A DNA stretch of 64,000 bases from Pseudomonas fluorescens (GCF_018614655.1 NZ_JAGGOG010000011.1:248001-312000); one strand, 5' to 3'. Counted from the stretch's first letter, positions 1 to 8,994 are shown. The notes: generated by a model not told the origin, from the letters alone. A program made the numbers and translations.

Positions 1-255
1 GGAGTCGCTACCCGCCCAATGCACGTTCTTGGTACCGGCACCCAATTGGCTGTAGTCGTTGTTCAGGAAAGCCAGCTTGCCTTTACCGCTACCCACACCG
101 ATGTACGGGGCAAAACCGGCAGTCAATACACCGGCAGTCTGGTACAGCGGCTGTGGCAGCGTTGCACCGCCACCGTTGATGTCAGCCATGGCCGCCTGGG
201 CGGTGCACAGGGCAGCGAGGGTCATGGATACCGCGAGAACATTGCGCTTAAACAT
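1..255 (-). CDS. DING-family phosphate-binding protein (partial, C-terminus beyond window edge)
   Basis: This is the N-terminal 85 codons of a DING protein, a PstS-like high-affinity phosphate-binding protein of the periplasm or outer surface. It starts with a signal peptide (MFKRNVLAVSMTLAALCTAQ, then AAMA), and the predicted mature end begins DINGGGATLPQPLYQ, the hallmark N-terminus that names the family. A GxGSGKGK stretch and WAGSDS follow, as in phosphate-binding PstS relatives. An AGGAGC-type ribosome site precedes ATG at 255. It lies downstream of gspF on the same strand with a 515-bp gap, so it probably has its own promoter. DING proteins are known substrates of Hxc-type secretion in pseudomonads, so a role as cargo of the neighbouring system is likely but inferred. 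Confidence 0.9.
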   Translation of the reverse strand, partial: MFKRNVLAVSMTLAALCTAQAAMADINGGGATLPQPLYQTAGVLTAGFAPYIGVGSGKGKLAFLNNDYSQLGAGTKNVHWAGSDS

Positions 256-386
256 GAAGATGCTCCTTTCGTCGTATTCGTACGTTGAGTAGATGGCTCT
301 TGCATGACGCTATGGCGCTCCGGTCCCAAGCCTGGATCAGGGGTGACTTGAAGGTGAGGCCATGGCGAAGAAGTTCGCAGTTTCCG

Positions 387-404
387 ATGACAGCTAAAGG
401 AAAA
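387..404 (-). promoter_or_regulatory. possible PHO-box-like site upstream of the DING gene
   Basis: On the minus strand a perfect CTGTCAT half-site (387-393) is preceded, at the 11-bp spacing used by PhoB, by a weak half-site TTTTCCT (398-404). A second isolated CTGTCAT lies at 557-563. Pseudomonas DING and PstS genes are phosphate-regulated, which makes a PhoB site plausible, but only one half matches well. Confidence 0.3.
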
Positions 405-620
405 AACCTCGGGAGAAAACCCTTGATTTTCAAATAGATTCTCGGGTGTTTCGGCAACAAAAGCGGACGGTTTCGGCCCAGGTGACAGCGAGGTTTCACT
501 CGATTTTTTCAGCCCTTGGCTGCAGGCCGCATGCGCTGTGTCGAAGGGTGTTGCAGATGACAGAACAAGGAACCCGAGGTTGGGTAGTGTGGAGTCGGGT
601 TCCAGGGGCGGAGTTATTCG

Positions 621-724
621 CCGTAGCAGTTGTCGAGCCTTGGCGAGGCTACGTAGGCCGCGCCACTGTTCCCAAGCCGAGTTGCACCCTACGCAGCCTC
701 GCCAAGGCTCGACAGCTGCTACGG
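621..724. repeat. 37-bp inverted repeat (intergenic palindromic element)
   Basis: The arms 621-657 and 688-724 are inverted copies with two mismatches in 37 bp, separated by 30 bp. The arm begins CCGTAGCAG and carries GTCGAGCCTTGGCGAGGCT in the middle. It can form a very stable hairpin and sits just downstream of gspF, so it may also end transcription or stabilise the gsp message. Its design resembles the REP/REPIN doublets of pseudomonads, but its sequence differs from the other repeats in this window. Confidence 0.75.
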
Positions 725-770
725 GGGGATCAAATGGAACGACCCCACGTTTGCCCGGTGACGTTGCGGT

Positions 771-1982
771 CTAGGTGACCAACTGATTGATCTCGATGAT
801 CGGCAACAACACCGCCATGACGATCACCAGCACCACCGCGCCCATCACCACGATCATCAAGGGTTCGAGTAACGCCGTCATGCCCATGGCCCGCCGCTCT
901 ATGTCCCGGGACAGGGTTTGCGCGGCGCGTTCAAGCATCGGCGGCAACGAGCCGGTTTTTTCGCCGCTGGCAATCAGGTGGATGAGCACCGGCGGGAACA
1001 CCTTTTCCACCGCCAGGGCCGGTGCCAGGTTGACGCCTTCGCGCACCTTGGCAGTGGCCTCGGTGACGCATTGGCTCAGGCGATCGTTGGACAAGGTCTG
1101 ACGCGCCGCCTCCAACGCCCGCAACAACGGCACCCCGGCGCCACCCAGAATCGCCAGTGTGGAGGCAAACCGTGCGGTATTGAGCCCCAGTACAAAGCGC
1201 CCGATCAGCGGCAACCGCAGGACTCGACTGTGCCAGCTCAAGCGCGCCACCGGGTTGCGCAGGTACAGGCGCCAACTCCAGAAGCCGCCTACCAGCACGG
1301 CAAAACACAACCAGCCCCAGGCGCGGATAAAGTCGCTGGCATTGAGCATCGCCAGGGTCAGCCCCGGCAGGTCCTGGCGCGCCTGGGAAAAGGCACTGAC
1401 CACTTGCGGCACCACGTAGCTCAACAGGAAAATCACGATGCCGATGGACACCAGCCCGACCACCCCCGGATAGATGAACGCCGTGAGGATCTTGCCCCGC
1501 AAATTGTTGCGCTCCTCGATGTAGTCCGCCAGGCGCTCCATGACCTGGGCCAGGTCACCGGACTCCTCCCCCGCCGCGATCAGCGCCCGGTAGATCGACG
1601 GAAAATCCCGCGGCCGCGCCGCCAAGGCGTCGGCCAGACGCATACCGCTGCGCACATCGGCACGCACGCTACTGAGGATCTGCGCGATGTGCTTGCGCTC
1701 GGCCTGCTCCACCGTGGCACTGAGGGCCGCTTCCAACGGCAGGCTGGCCCCCAGCAAACTCGCCAGTTGGCGAGTGGCCCACGCCAAGTCGTTGTCCGAT
1801 AGCTTGGCACTGAACAATCCACCCGTGTTGGCCGTGGGGTGGTTGTCCTCGATCTGCACCAACAAGGCGGTCAGCCCGCGGCTGCGCAAGTGGGCAAAGG
1901 CGCCGCTCTGGCTATCGGCTTCCAGGTGGCCGGATTCGAGTTTGCCGGTGGCATCGGCGGCTTCATAGCGGTAGCGATTCAT
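771..1982 (-). CDS. gspF: type II secretion inner-membrane platform protein GspF (HxcS-like)
   Basis: This is the polytopic inner-membrane core of the type II secretion assembly platform, linking the GspE ATPase to the pseudopilus. The 403-aa length is normal for the family. Two GspF repeats are visible: one with the ESGDLAQVMERLADYIEER region before a membrane segment near residues 165-195, and one with SGEKTGSLPPMLERAAQ before the C-terminal membrane segment (LLEPLMIVVMGAVVLVIVMA). The start overlaps the gspE stop (TGATG), so the two are translationally coupled. It is the last gene of the minus-strand gsp run. The locus resembles Hxc, where the orthologue is HxcS. Confidence 0.95.
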   Translation of the reverse strand: MNRYRYEAADATGKLESGHLEADSQSGAFAHLRSRGLTALLVQIEDNHPTANTGGLFSAKLSDNDLAWATRQLASLLGASLPLEAALSATVEQAERKHIAQILSSVRADVRSGMRLADALAARPRDFPSIYRALIAAGEESGDLAQVMERLADYIEERNNLRGKILTAFIYPGVVGLVSIGIVIFLLSYVVPQVVSAFSQARQDLPGLTLAMLNASDFIRAWGWLCFAVLVGGFWSWRLYLRNPVARLSWHSRVLRLPLIGRFVLGLNTARFASTLAILGGAGVPLLRALEAARQTLSNDRLSQCVTEATAKVREGVNLAPALAVEKVFPPVLIHLIASGEKTGSLPPMLERAAQTLSRDIERRAMGMTALLEPLMIVVMGAVVLVIVMAVLLPIIEINQLVT

Positions 1983-3400
1983 CAGGCGTCCCGTGTCACA
2001 CGCAGGATTTCTTCGGGTGCGGTGGCGCCGCTGCGCACCCAGCGTTCGCCGTCCTCACGCATGCTCAACATCCCTGCCCGCCGCGCGGCAGCTCGCAGAT
2101 CCTGCTCGCCGGCGCCCTGGTGGATCAGGCCGCGCAGGTCATCGTCAATGCAGAACAATTCGTGGATGCCCGTTCGACCGCTGTAGCCGATCTGGTTGCA
2201 GTGAACGCAGCCCACCGGGCGCCAGGTGCCGGGGTTCGCGGGGTCTTCTTCCTTGCAGTGCGGGCACAGGCGGCGCACCAGGCGCTGGGCCAACACACCG
2301 AGCAGAGATGAGGCCAGCAAAAAGGGTTCGACGCCCATGTCGATCAAGCGGTTGACCGCCGACACCGCGTCGTTGGTATGCAGGGTCGCGAGCACCAAAT
2401 GCCCGGTCAGCGAGGCTTGCACGGCGATTTGTGCAGTTTCCAGGTCACGAATTTCACCGATCATGATGATGTCCGGGTCCTGCCGCAGAATCGCCCGCAA
2501 GGCCAGGGCGAACGTCATGTCGATCTTGGCGTTGACCTGGATCTGGCTGATACCCGGCAAGTCGTATTCCACCGGGTCTTCCACGGTGAGGATATTGCTG
2601 GTGCTGGCGTCCAGCCGCGCCAGGGCGGCGTACAAACTGGTGGTCTTGCCGCTGCCCGTGGGCCCGGTGACCAGCACGATGCCATGGGGCTGGCGAATCA
2701 GCGTATCGAGCCTGGCCAATAGCTGCGCCTCCATGCCCAGGGTTTCCAGTTGCAACCGTCCGGCCTGCTTATCCAGCAAACGCATCACCACCCGTTCGCC
2801 ATGGCCGGTGGGCACCGTCGATACCCGAATATCGATAGGCCGCCCTGCTACCCGCAGGGCAATGCGACCGTCCTGGGGCAGGCGTTTTTCGGCGATGTCG
2901 AGCTGGGCCATGATCTTGATCCGCGACACCAATGCGCCGTGCAGCGCCTTGCGGGGCGACACCACATCACGCAAGGTGCCGTCGACGCGGTAGCGCACCA
3001 CAGAGTGACTTTCATAGGGCTCAATGTGGATATCACTGGCTTCGTCGCGGGCGGCCTGGGTCAGCAAGGCGTTGATCATGCGAATCACCGGCGCACCGTC
3101 CTGGGTGTCCAGCAGGTCAGTGATTTCCGGCATATCTTGCATCAGGCGGTCGAGATCGACTTCGTTCTCAGCGGCGCCCACCACGGCGGCGGCGCTGCCA
3201 GTGTCGGCATAAGAACTGGCCAGCAGGCCGTCAAGTTCGTCGTCGCGCACGTGCTCCAGAGAGGTTGGGCCGAACTGGCGATGGACTTCATTGATGGACC
3301 AGCCGGGGGTCGAGGGGCAAATGGTCAGCAACGGGCCCTCCTCACCCGGGCGCAGGAGGATGCGCTGGGACTTGGCCCAGACGTAAGGCAGCAAGCTCAT
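1982..3400 (-). CDS. gspE: type II secretion ATPase GspE (HxcR-like)
   Basis: This is the cytoplasmic secretion ATPase that powers pseudopilus assembly. The Walker A motif GPTGSGKTTSLYA, Asp boxes, Walker B region (DPDIIMIGEIRD) and His box (LATLHTNDA) are present. Toward the C-terminus a zinc-type tetracysteine pair (CPHC ... CVHC) is separated by about 16 residues. I chose ATG at 3400 because AAGGAAG precedes it. A longer frame begins at 3451 but would overlap the end of gspD. The protein is 472 aa, slightly shorter than many GspE proteins and consistent with the Hxc branch. It is coupled to gspF by an overlapping TGATG. Confidence 0.95.
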   Translation of the reverse strand: MSLLPYVWAKSQRILLRPGEEGPLLTICPSTPGWSINEVHRQFGPTSLEHVRDDELDGLLASSYADTGSAAAVVGAAENEVDLDRLMQDMPEITDLLDTQDGAPVIRMINALLTQAARDEASDIHIEPYESHSVVRYRVDGTLRDVVSPRKALHGALVSRIKIMAQLDIAEKRLPQDGRIALRVAGRPIDIRVSTVPTGHGERVVMRLLDKQAGRLQLETLGMEAQLLARLDTLIRQPHGIVLVTGPTGSGKTTSLYAALARLDASTSNILTVEDPVEYDLPGISQIQVNAKIDMTFALALRAILRQDPDIIMIGEIRDLETAQIAVQASLTGHLVLATLHTNDAVSAVNRLIDMGVEPFLLASSLLGVLAQRLVRRLCPHCKEEDPANPGTWRPVGCVHCNQIGYSGRTGIHELFCIDDDLRGLIHQGAGEQDLRAAARRAGMLSMREDGERWVRSGATAPEEILRVTRDA

Positions 3401-3428
3401 AACACCTTCCTTTGGGCGTCCGCCATCA

Positions 3429-5783
3429 TCACTGGCGTGTACTCCCCTCAATCGGCACCGCCCTGATCACCGCTCGCGTCGCCCCCGGAATCGCCTTCTC
3501 CACCGAAGGCAACTGCGGCGCCTGCACATCCGGCATGGCCCAACTACGCTCCGGTTGCAACTCTCCTTGCGCCCGGCGCATAAACTCATACCGGTTCAAC
3601 GTAATGCTGCGCCCCGCCCCACTGTCCCGAATAATATAAGGCCGCAAAAACACCATTAGATTGGTCTTCGTCACACTGCGCTTTTCGTTCCTGAACAACG
3701 CCCCCAGCCCCGGAATATCCGACAGCCATGGCACCGCGTCGTTGCTCTGGCTATACCCGTCCTGCAACAGCCCCCCCAGCACCATGATCTGCCCATCATC
3801 CAGCAAGATGCTGGTATCGATCGCGCGTTTGTTGGTCACCGTCCCGGCCTCTACCGAGGCCCGCGAATCGACACTGCTGACCTCCTGGTAGATGTCCAGC
3901 TTCACTGTACCGCCCTCGGAAATCTGCGGCCGCACATTGAGCTTGAGCCCCACCTCCTCGCGCTGCACCGTCTGGAACGGGTTATTGCTGGTCCCACCGC
4001 CCCCGGTCACATAACTGCCGGTGACAAAAGGGATGGTCTGCCCGACAAAAATACTCGCTGCCTCGTTATCCAGGGTCAGCAAGTTAGGTGTCGACAACAC
4101 ATTGGTGCCGCCCTTGCTCTTGAGTGCACGGGCCAGGACCTTGAGGTCGAGCACCTTGCCGATCCCTGGAATGTCGACGGTACCGTTGACCAGGCCGATA
4201 TTCAGGCCCTTGGGCAGCACGTCAATGCTGGTCTTGCTGGCGGGTGCACCATTGAGTCCGCTGCCACCGAGATTGACCCCGCCAAACCCGCCCTTACCTC
4301 CCAGATTGCCCGCCTGCCACTGCACGCCGAACTCACTGGCATCGTCCTCGCCCACTTCGACGATCAGGCTTTCGATCACCACCTGCGCCCGGCGCTGGTC
4401 GAGCATGTCGATGACTTCCCGCAGGTTGCGGTACAGCGGATCAGGCGCCGAGATCAACAGGGTGTTGGTGGTCGCGTCCGCCTGAATCGTCACGCCACCG
4501 GCACTGAACGCGGTGTTCTGATCGTTAGGCGAAGGGCTCGCACCCTGGCTGCTGGAGGCACTGGTACCCTGGCCATAGCCACTGCTGCCCGAGGAGCTGC
4601 CACTGCCGGTGGACGTACCGCTGCTGCCTTGCGAACTGCCCTGGCCGCTCTGCCCGTTGCCACCCATGCTGCTCAGCTTGGAACGGGCGTTGTCGCTCAC
4701 GCCGCTCTCGCTTTCACCGGTCAGCAAACCGCGCAGGGACTGAGCCAACTTGCCGGCCTGGGCGTTGCGCAGGTACACCACGTGCATATTGCTCGGGTTG
4801 CTCTGGGCATTGTCCAGTTTGTAGATCAGGTTGCGCGCCAGCTCCGTGCGCTCCGGGCTGCCGGCGCGGATGATGATCGAGTTGGAGCGCGGGTCGCCGA
4901 TCACATTGATTTTCTGGGTCTGGTCGGCGCCCTGGTTTTCCAGCAGTTCGGAAACCATCGCCGCGATGTCCACGGCAATCCCGTTCTGCACCGCCACCAC
5001 ATCGGTGTCAATCGCGCTCGGGGTGTCGATACCGGCGATGATCTGCGCCACCCGTGTCAGGTTTTCGGCGTAGTCGGTGATGACGATGCTGTTGTTGCCG
5101 GGGTATGCGTTGATCGGGTTGTTCGGCGACACAATCGGGCGCAATACCGGAATCAGGTTGACCGCGTTTTCGTATTGCAGGCGAAAGGTACGGGTCTGCA
5201 TGCCGTTGCCACCGGCGCTGCCAGGTGTGTAGACCGGTCCGCCCAACAGTTTGGCATCGGCTTCCGGCACCACCTGGGACACCCCGTCGACGTCCACCAC
5301 GCTGAAGCCCTGCATGCGCAGTGCCGCCAGCAACATATCGTAGGCCTGGTGCGCCGGCACCTGGCCTTCGCTGACCAGGGTCAGGTTGCCCTTGACCCGG
5401 GGGTCCACCAGGAATTGCTGGCCAGTGGCACGGGACAGGGCACGAACCACCGCCTGAATATCCGCGTCGACAAAGTTCAATTGCACCGGTTGGTCACCCA
5501 AGGGGTTGCGCACCGCTCTGCTGGGGGCGACTGCATGGCCAGCGGCGTTGTTGGTCACCGGATGCAGCACCCGAGGCCGTTGCTCCAGTGGGCTGAGCGT
5601 CGGTTTATGATCGAGCGTTGTGTCGCCGCTACGTCGGGTATCGGCCAAAGGCTGGCCGAGCTGACTGTCCACCAGCAAGGGTTTGGGTGTGGGTGATTGA
5701 TTGGTGCTGCACGCCCCCAATGCCAGCAGCAACAGGGGCGCGACCGTGCGGTAACGCGCAGCGTTGGAAACAGACCACTTCAT
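3429..5783 (-). CDS. gspD: type II secretion outer-membrane secretin GspD (HxcQ-like liposecretin)
   Basis: This is the outer-membrane secretin ring, 784 aa. The N-terminus (MKWSVSNAARYRTVAPLLL then ALGAC) ends in a lipobox LGAC with Cys at residue 26, so the protein should be lipidated. HxcQ of P. aeruginosa is known as a self-piloting liposecretin, and no separate pilotin gene is seen here. N0-N3 domains (VDADIQAVVRALSRATGQ, later SNSIIIRAGSPE) precede the secretin domain, with VPWLSDIPGLGALFR near the C-terminus. A Ser/Gly/Gln-rich low-complexity linker of about 50 residues sits around residue 370-420. The start overlaps the gspM stop (ATGA). Confidence 0.96.
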   Translation of the reverse strand: MKWSVSNAARYRTVAPLLLLALGACSTNQSPTPKPLLVDSQLGQPLADTRRSGDTTLDHKPTLSPLEQRPRVLHPVTNNAAGHAVAPSRAVRNPLGDQPVQLNFVDADIQAVVRALSRATGQQFLVDPRVKGNLTLVSEGQVPAHQAYDMLLAALRMQGFSVVDVDGVSQVVPEADAKLLGGPVYTPGSAGGNGMQTRTFRLQYENAVNLIPVLRPIVSPNNPINAYPGNNSIVITDYAENLTRVAQIIAGIDTPSAIDTDVVAVQNGIAVDIAAMVSELLENQGADQTQKINVIGDPRSNSIIIRAGSPERTELARNLIYKLDNAQSNPSNMHVVYLRNAQAGKLAQSLRGLLTGESESGVSDNARSKLSSMGGNGQSGQGSSQGSSGTSTGSGSSSGSSGYGQGTSASSSQGASPSPNDQNTAFSAGGVTIQADATTNTLLISAPDPLYRNLREVIDMLDQRRAQVVIESLIVEVGEDDASEFGVQWQAGNLGGKGGFGGVNLGGSGLNGAPASKTSIDVLPKGLNIGLVNGTVDIPGIGKVLDLKVLARALKSKGGTNVLSTPNLLTLDNEAASIFVGQTIPFVTGSYVTGGGGTSNNPFQTVQREEVGLKLNVRPQISEGGTVKLDIYQEVSSVDSRASVEAGTVTNKRAIDTSILLDDGQIMVLGGLLQDGYSQSNDAVPWLSDIPGLGALFRNEKRSVTKTNLMVFLRPYIIRDSGAGRSITLNRYEFMRRAQGELQPERSWAMPDVQAPQLPSVEKAIPGATRAVIRAVPIEGSTRQ

Positions 5784-6343
5784 GAAGCTTCCTTAGCGCC
5801 AGGCGCCTGATCCATGCGAACGGTGCCGGATAATGTGCCGGCCGCGTCTTCAGCGATGGCCGTGCCTGCCCGTTGCAAGCGGGCCTCGGACACGTCCAGG
5901 GAAAATGCGCGGGTGTTGTCCAGCAGCCAGCCCACCACGGCATCCGCCGGTGCCTCTTGAAAGGTCAGGCGCCAACTGCCGGGGCCAGCGTCTTCGGCGG
6001 CCTGTAATTGATAGCATCCCTTGAGCCCGGCGTCGTCGAGGGCCTGACGCAGGGCTGCCTCCAGGTCTTGCCCGGCGAGCGCTCGATGGTTGGGGGTGGC
6101 GGTCTGCAATAAAGCCTGCAAGGTCTCGGCCTGGGCCCGCAGTTTCGGAGTCTCGGCTTGCCAGTAATCGAGTTTCTTCAGCGGTGGCTGGATCAGCAGC
6201 AGCCACGACAGCAGGCCCACCAGCACCAGGGCCGCGCCCATGACCAAGCGCTTTTCCCGCAAGGCCAGGCCATTCCAGAACACTTGGCCCTGGTTGCGCA
6301 GGCGTTGCCAGCGGGCGCGATACGCAGAATTATTCATCTTCAT
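5780..6343 (-). CDS. gspM: type II secretion protein GspM (HxcZ-like)
   Basis: This is a bitopic inner-membrane partner of GspL. A short cytoplasmic N-terminus (NNSAYRARWQRLRNQ) leads to one membrane segment (VMGAALVLVGLLSWLLLI), then a periplasmic coiled and ferredoxin-like region (ETPKLRAQAETLQALLQTA). The start is ambiguous because the run GATGAAGATGAAGATG gives possible ATGs at 6352, 6349, 6343 and 6337, all overlapping the end of gspL. I picked 6343; none has a strong ribosome site, so coupling to gspL translation is likely. The C-terminus overlaps gspD by ATGA. Confidence 0.85.
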   Translation of the reverse strand: MKMNNSAYRARWQRLRNQGQVFWNGLALREKRLVMGAALVLVGLLSWLLLIQPPLKKLDYWQAETPKLRAQAETLQALLQTATPNHRALAGQDLEAALRQALDDAGLKGCYQLQAAEDAGPGSWRLTFQEAPADAVVGWLLDNTRAFSLDVSEARLQRAGTAIAEDAAGTLSGTVRMDQAPGAKEAS

Positions 6344-7487
6344 CTTCATCATCGTCGTCTCCGGCAGATTCGTCGGCGTCGACCTGCTCGGTGGCCGGGA
6401 CGAGGGTCCAGCCCTGATCGTCGCGAGTGGCGCTGAAACCGGCCTCGGCCAACATCGCTTGCCAGTCACCCTCCACGGCAGGGCTGCGACTGTCAGCCAA
6501 CAGACTCAGGTGCAGCCGACCTTCTTCGAAGACCAGGGTTTCAACGCTGCCCACCATAAACGGCATGTTGCTGCCCGCCAGTTGCAACAGGCTGGTGAAG
6601 CGCTGGCCGGGGTCTGCGACCGCGCCATTCTGGCGCGCGGCCAGTTGCTGGCGGGCCTGCTGCAACGGGTTGAGAATGATCGACAGTTCGGGGAAGGCCT
6701 GCTTGACCTGCTCACTCATGTGCGCCTTGAGTCGTTGCCCTTCATCTACCTGGCGTGCGGCATACAGGTTCAGCCCCAGCGTCCAGACCGTCAGCGCCAA
6801 CGCGGTAAGGGCCAGCGCCCTGCCCCAACCGGCGGCGCCTGCATCCGGGGCCTCGAGCCGGCCGTGCAGACCCCAGGCCGGCGGCGTGCCACTCAAGCGC
6901 TGCGTCGCACCTTCGGCCACTTGGTGCAGGTCGGTGCCGCTGCGCAGCAGTTCGTCCAGCGCCTGCGGCCCCAGTGGATGCACCGCGCCCTGTTGCAAAC
7001 TGTGGCGCAGCAACAACTGTTCATCGACCAGTGCGACGGTCAATTGCCCTGCGGCAGGGACCGGCAAGGCATAAGGCGCCGGGTACAGGCCGCGCACTTT
7101 CAACTGCGCCTGGGTCAAGACCCGGTTCAACTGCTCAAGGCTAACCAGGGGCAACCAACCCACCTGAACCAGGCCGGTAGTCTCCCGAGGACCGTGGGCG
7201 ACGTGCATCTGTTCGATCGGCCCCAGAATCAACGCCTGGGCCGCACACCCAACCGCCGCGGCCACTTTCGCCGCCGGTAGCTGCGGCAACTCCAGGCTGG
7301 TCAGCTGACTGTCTCGGGGATGCAGAAAACACTCGGTTGCCACCGCCTTGTGCGCCTGCCCCAACTGCACCAGGCTGCTGCGGCCTTCATCGGTGATGCG
7401 TCCGGCACGGTCCAGCCGAACGAACTGCACCAGGCTTTCGACACTTAGCTGATCCAGCGGCGGCAAGGCAATACGCAGGCGACTCAT
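6330..7487 (-). CDS. gspL: type II secretion protein GspL (HxcY-like)
   Basis: This is the actin-like cytoplasmic/inner-membrane platform subunit that recruits GspE. It is 385 aa with the cytoplasmic domain at about residues 1-235, a membrane segment near residue 240 (RALALTALALTVWTLGLNLYA) and a periplasmic domain after it. An odd feature is the C-terminal tail, which is almost purely acidic (ESAGDDDDEDEDE) and encoded by GAT/GAA repeats that double as the start region of gspM. The start at 7487 overlaps the gspK stop (ATGA). Confidence 0.92.
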   Translation of the reverse strand: MSRLRIALPPLDQLSVESLVQFVRLDRAGRITDEGRSSLVQLGQAHKAVATECFLHPRDSQLTSLELPQLPAAKVAAAVGCAAQALILGPIEQMHVAHGPRETTGLVQVGWLPLVSLEQLNRVLTQAQLKVRGLYPAPYALPVPAAGQLTVALVDEQLLLRHSLQQGAVHPLGPQALDELLRSGTDLHQVAEGATQRLSGTPPAWGLHGRLEAPDAGAAGWGRALALTALALTVWTLGLNLYAARQVDEGQRLKAHMSEQVKQAFPELSIILNPLQQARQQLAARQNGAVADPGQRFTSLLQLAGSNMPFMVGSVETLVFEEGRLHLSLLADSRSPAVEGDWQAMLAEAGFSATRDDQGWTLVPATEQVDADESAGDDDDEDEDE

Positions 7488-8443
7488 GCACCCACCCGTG
7501 ACCAGATCACCTGGGGCTGTCGGTCCTCGGGGCGATACAACAGCGCGTCAAGTGTGACCCGGCGCTGCTCATGCCGGGCCTGGCCATGGAGGCGAAACCA
7601 CTCACTGGTAATCCCTACCTGAACCTCGTCCATCGCCACCTGCGGCAAACGCAAGCGGTTGACGAAGTCCCCGCGATTGATGAACCAGCGCCCGCCGTCA
7701 CGTTCGGCCACCAGCGCTCGCGCCCGGGACAGATCGAGCCCCGGCACTACGGCACTGAGCACTTCGGCGCTGGCGGTGTTGCCGTTGACCCAGGTATTAC
7801 CGGGCAACACACTGATATAGGCCGCCATCCGTTGCAGCAGGCGCGGGCCCAGGCCGTCGATATCCGCCAGGTCTTCCAGGCTGCGCAACATCGGCCGCTT
7901 GGCCGGCAGCACGTCGTCATCCGCCCCTGGGGACGTGTCTCGACCGCTATTGAAGCCCGCCCCGCTGGAGCCCGGTTTGCTCAAGCGTTGATCATAGGAA
8001 CTGATCACCCGCTGACTGATGCGCTGACTGAGGCCGGGATCAACGCCGATCAACTGGCACAGGCGCTCGAAACTGCGCAATTGGGCCAAGTCCGGCTGCT
8101 GACGGATGACCAGGTTGCTCAGGTTGAACTTGCCTTGCTCATCGACCAGGCGCCCCTCGAAAGCCGCCCCAAGGTTCGCCGCCTTGGGCCCGACAATGGG
8201 CCTGGCCCAGGGTTGGTCAAGTCGGGTCAGAACATCTCGCTGACGTGCATCCCAAAGCATCTGGCGGCTGATCTCCAGCCCGCCCTGCAATACCCAGCGG
8301 CCCTGGATACGCAGTTGCTCGGCTTCCAGGCTGCGCATGAAGACGGTTTGCCGGGTGAGCATCGCACCGGCGATCACCGCGACCACGGCGGCGATCAACA
8401 AAGCGCTGATAATCGCCATACCCCGTTGTGAATGGACATTCAT
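7484..8443 (-). CDS. gspK: type II secretion minor pseudopilin GspK (HxcX-like)
   Basis: This is the large minor pseudopilin that caps the pseudopilus with GspI and GspJ. The prepilin-type N-terminus is QRGMAIISALLIAAVVAVIAG; the usual Glu at mature position +5 is missing, as is normal for GspK. The 319-aa size and the helix-hairpin-like LADIDGLGPRLLQRMAAYISVLP region fit the family. ATG at 8443 is preferred over the in-frame TTG at 8446. It overlaps the gspG stop by one base (TGATG). Processing would need a prepilin peptidase encoded elsewhere, since no gspO is present. Confidence 0.93.
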   Translation of the reverse strand: MNVHSQRGMAIISALLIAAVVAVIAGAMLTRQTVFMRSLEAEQLRIQGRWVLQGGLEISRQMLWDARQRDVLTRLDQPWARPIVGPKAANLGAAFEGRLVDEQGKFNLSNLVIRQQPDLAQLRSFERLCQLIGVDPGLSQRISQRVISSYDQRLSKPGSSGAGFNSGRDTSPGADDDVLPAKRPMLRSLEDLADIDGLGPRLLQRMAAYISVLPGNTWVNGNTASAEVLSAVVPGLDLSRARALVAERDGGRWFINRGDFVNRLRLPQVAMDEVQVGITSEWFRLHGQARHEQRRVTLDALLYRPEDRQPQVIWSRVGA

Positions 8444-8892
8444 CAAAGCTGCCAGGAACCGATATCGGCATTCACACCGTCACCATCCGGTTGGCCGTCG
8501 GCGCCCAGGGAGAACACATCGATTTCGCCATTGGCGCCCGGGTTGAGGTAGTGGTAAGGCCGACCCCAAGGGTCATTGGGCAAGCGCTCCAGATAGGCGC
8601 GCCAGTTGCTGTCTTTCGCATTCGCCGGGCGCTCCACCAGCACCTTCAGGCCTTGGGTGGCTGTCGGATAACTGCCGTGGTCGAGGCGGTAGAGTTTCAG
8701 CGCCTGCATCAGTCCGCCGATGTCTTGCTTGGCGGCCGTGGCACGCGCCTGGTCCGGTCGATCAAGCACCTTGGGCACCACCATCGCCGCCAGGATGCCG
8801 AGAATGACCACCACCACCATAATCTCGATCAGGGTGAAGCCACGCTGGCCGCGAGGGCCTGGCAACGGGGACGTGAAGCGCGCGATATCCAT
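8443..8892 (-). CDS. gspG: type II secretion major pseudopilin GspG (HxcT-like)
   Basis: This is the main pseudopilus subunit, 149 aa. The prepilin cleavage site is RGQRG|FTLIEIMVVVVILGILAA with Glu+5. The conserved GspG features YRLDHGSYPTATQGL, NDPWGRPYHY and a C-terminal FSLGADGQPDGDG calcium-loop region are all visible. ATG at 8892 has AGGA about 9 nt upstream; a longer frame from 8946 lacks a ribosome site. It is the first gene of the minus-strand gsp operon and is divergent from gspI. Confidence 0.95.
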   Translation of the reverse strand: MDIARFTSPLPGPRGQRGFTLIEIMVVVVILGILAAMVVPKVLDRPDQARATAAKQDIGGLMQALKLYRLDHGSYPTATQGLKVLVERPANAKDSNWRAYLERLPNDPWGRPYHYLNPGANGEIDVFSLGADGQPDGDGVNADIGSWQL

Positions 8893-8976
8893 CTCGACAT
8901 TCCTGGGCTTGAGTGCTTTTCGCCGCGCAGTGTTGCAAGAACACATGTCAGTCGTATTGAAAATCCTCGGGAGCTT

Positions 8977-8994
8977 TAGTCACCAAACGGTCAA
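8977..8994 (+). promoter_or_regulatory. PHO-box-like direct repeat between gspG and gspI
   Basis: TAGTCAC-CAAA-CGGTCAA has the 7-4-7 layout of a PHO box (consensus CTGTCAT-N4-CTGTCAT) with GTCA repeated at exactly 11 bp. It lies in the 148-bp divergent region serving both gspG and gspI. The match is partial, but Hxc systems are phosphate-starvation-induced in P. aeruginosa. Confidence 0.4.

Larger units (their letters stand above)
256..770. other. intergenic region between gspF and the DING gene
   Basis: This 515-bp stretch holds no convincing gene. It contains the presumed DING promoter region (about 256-570) and a long inverted repeat (621-724). Short reading frames here on both strands lack ribosome sites and recognisable protein features. 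Confidence 0.6.
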
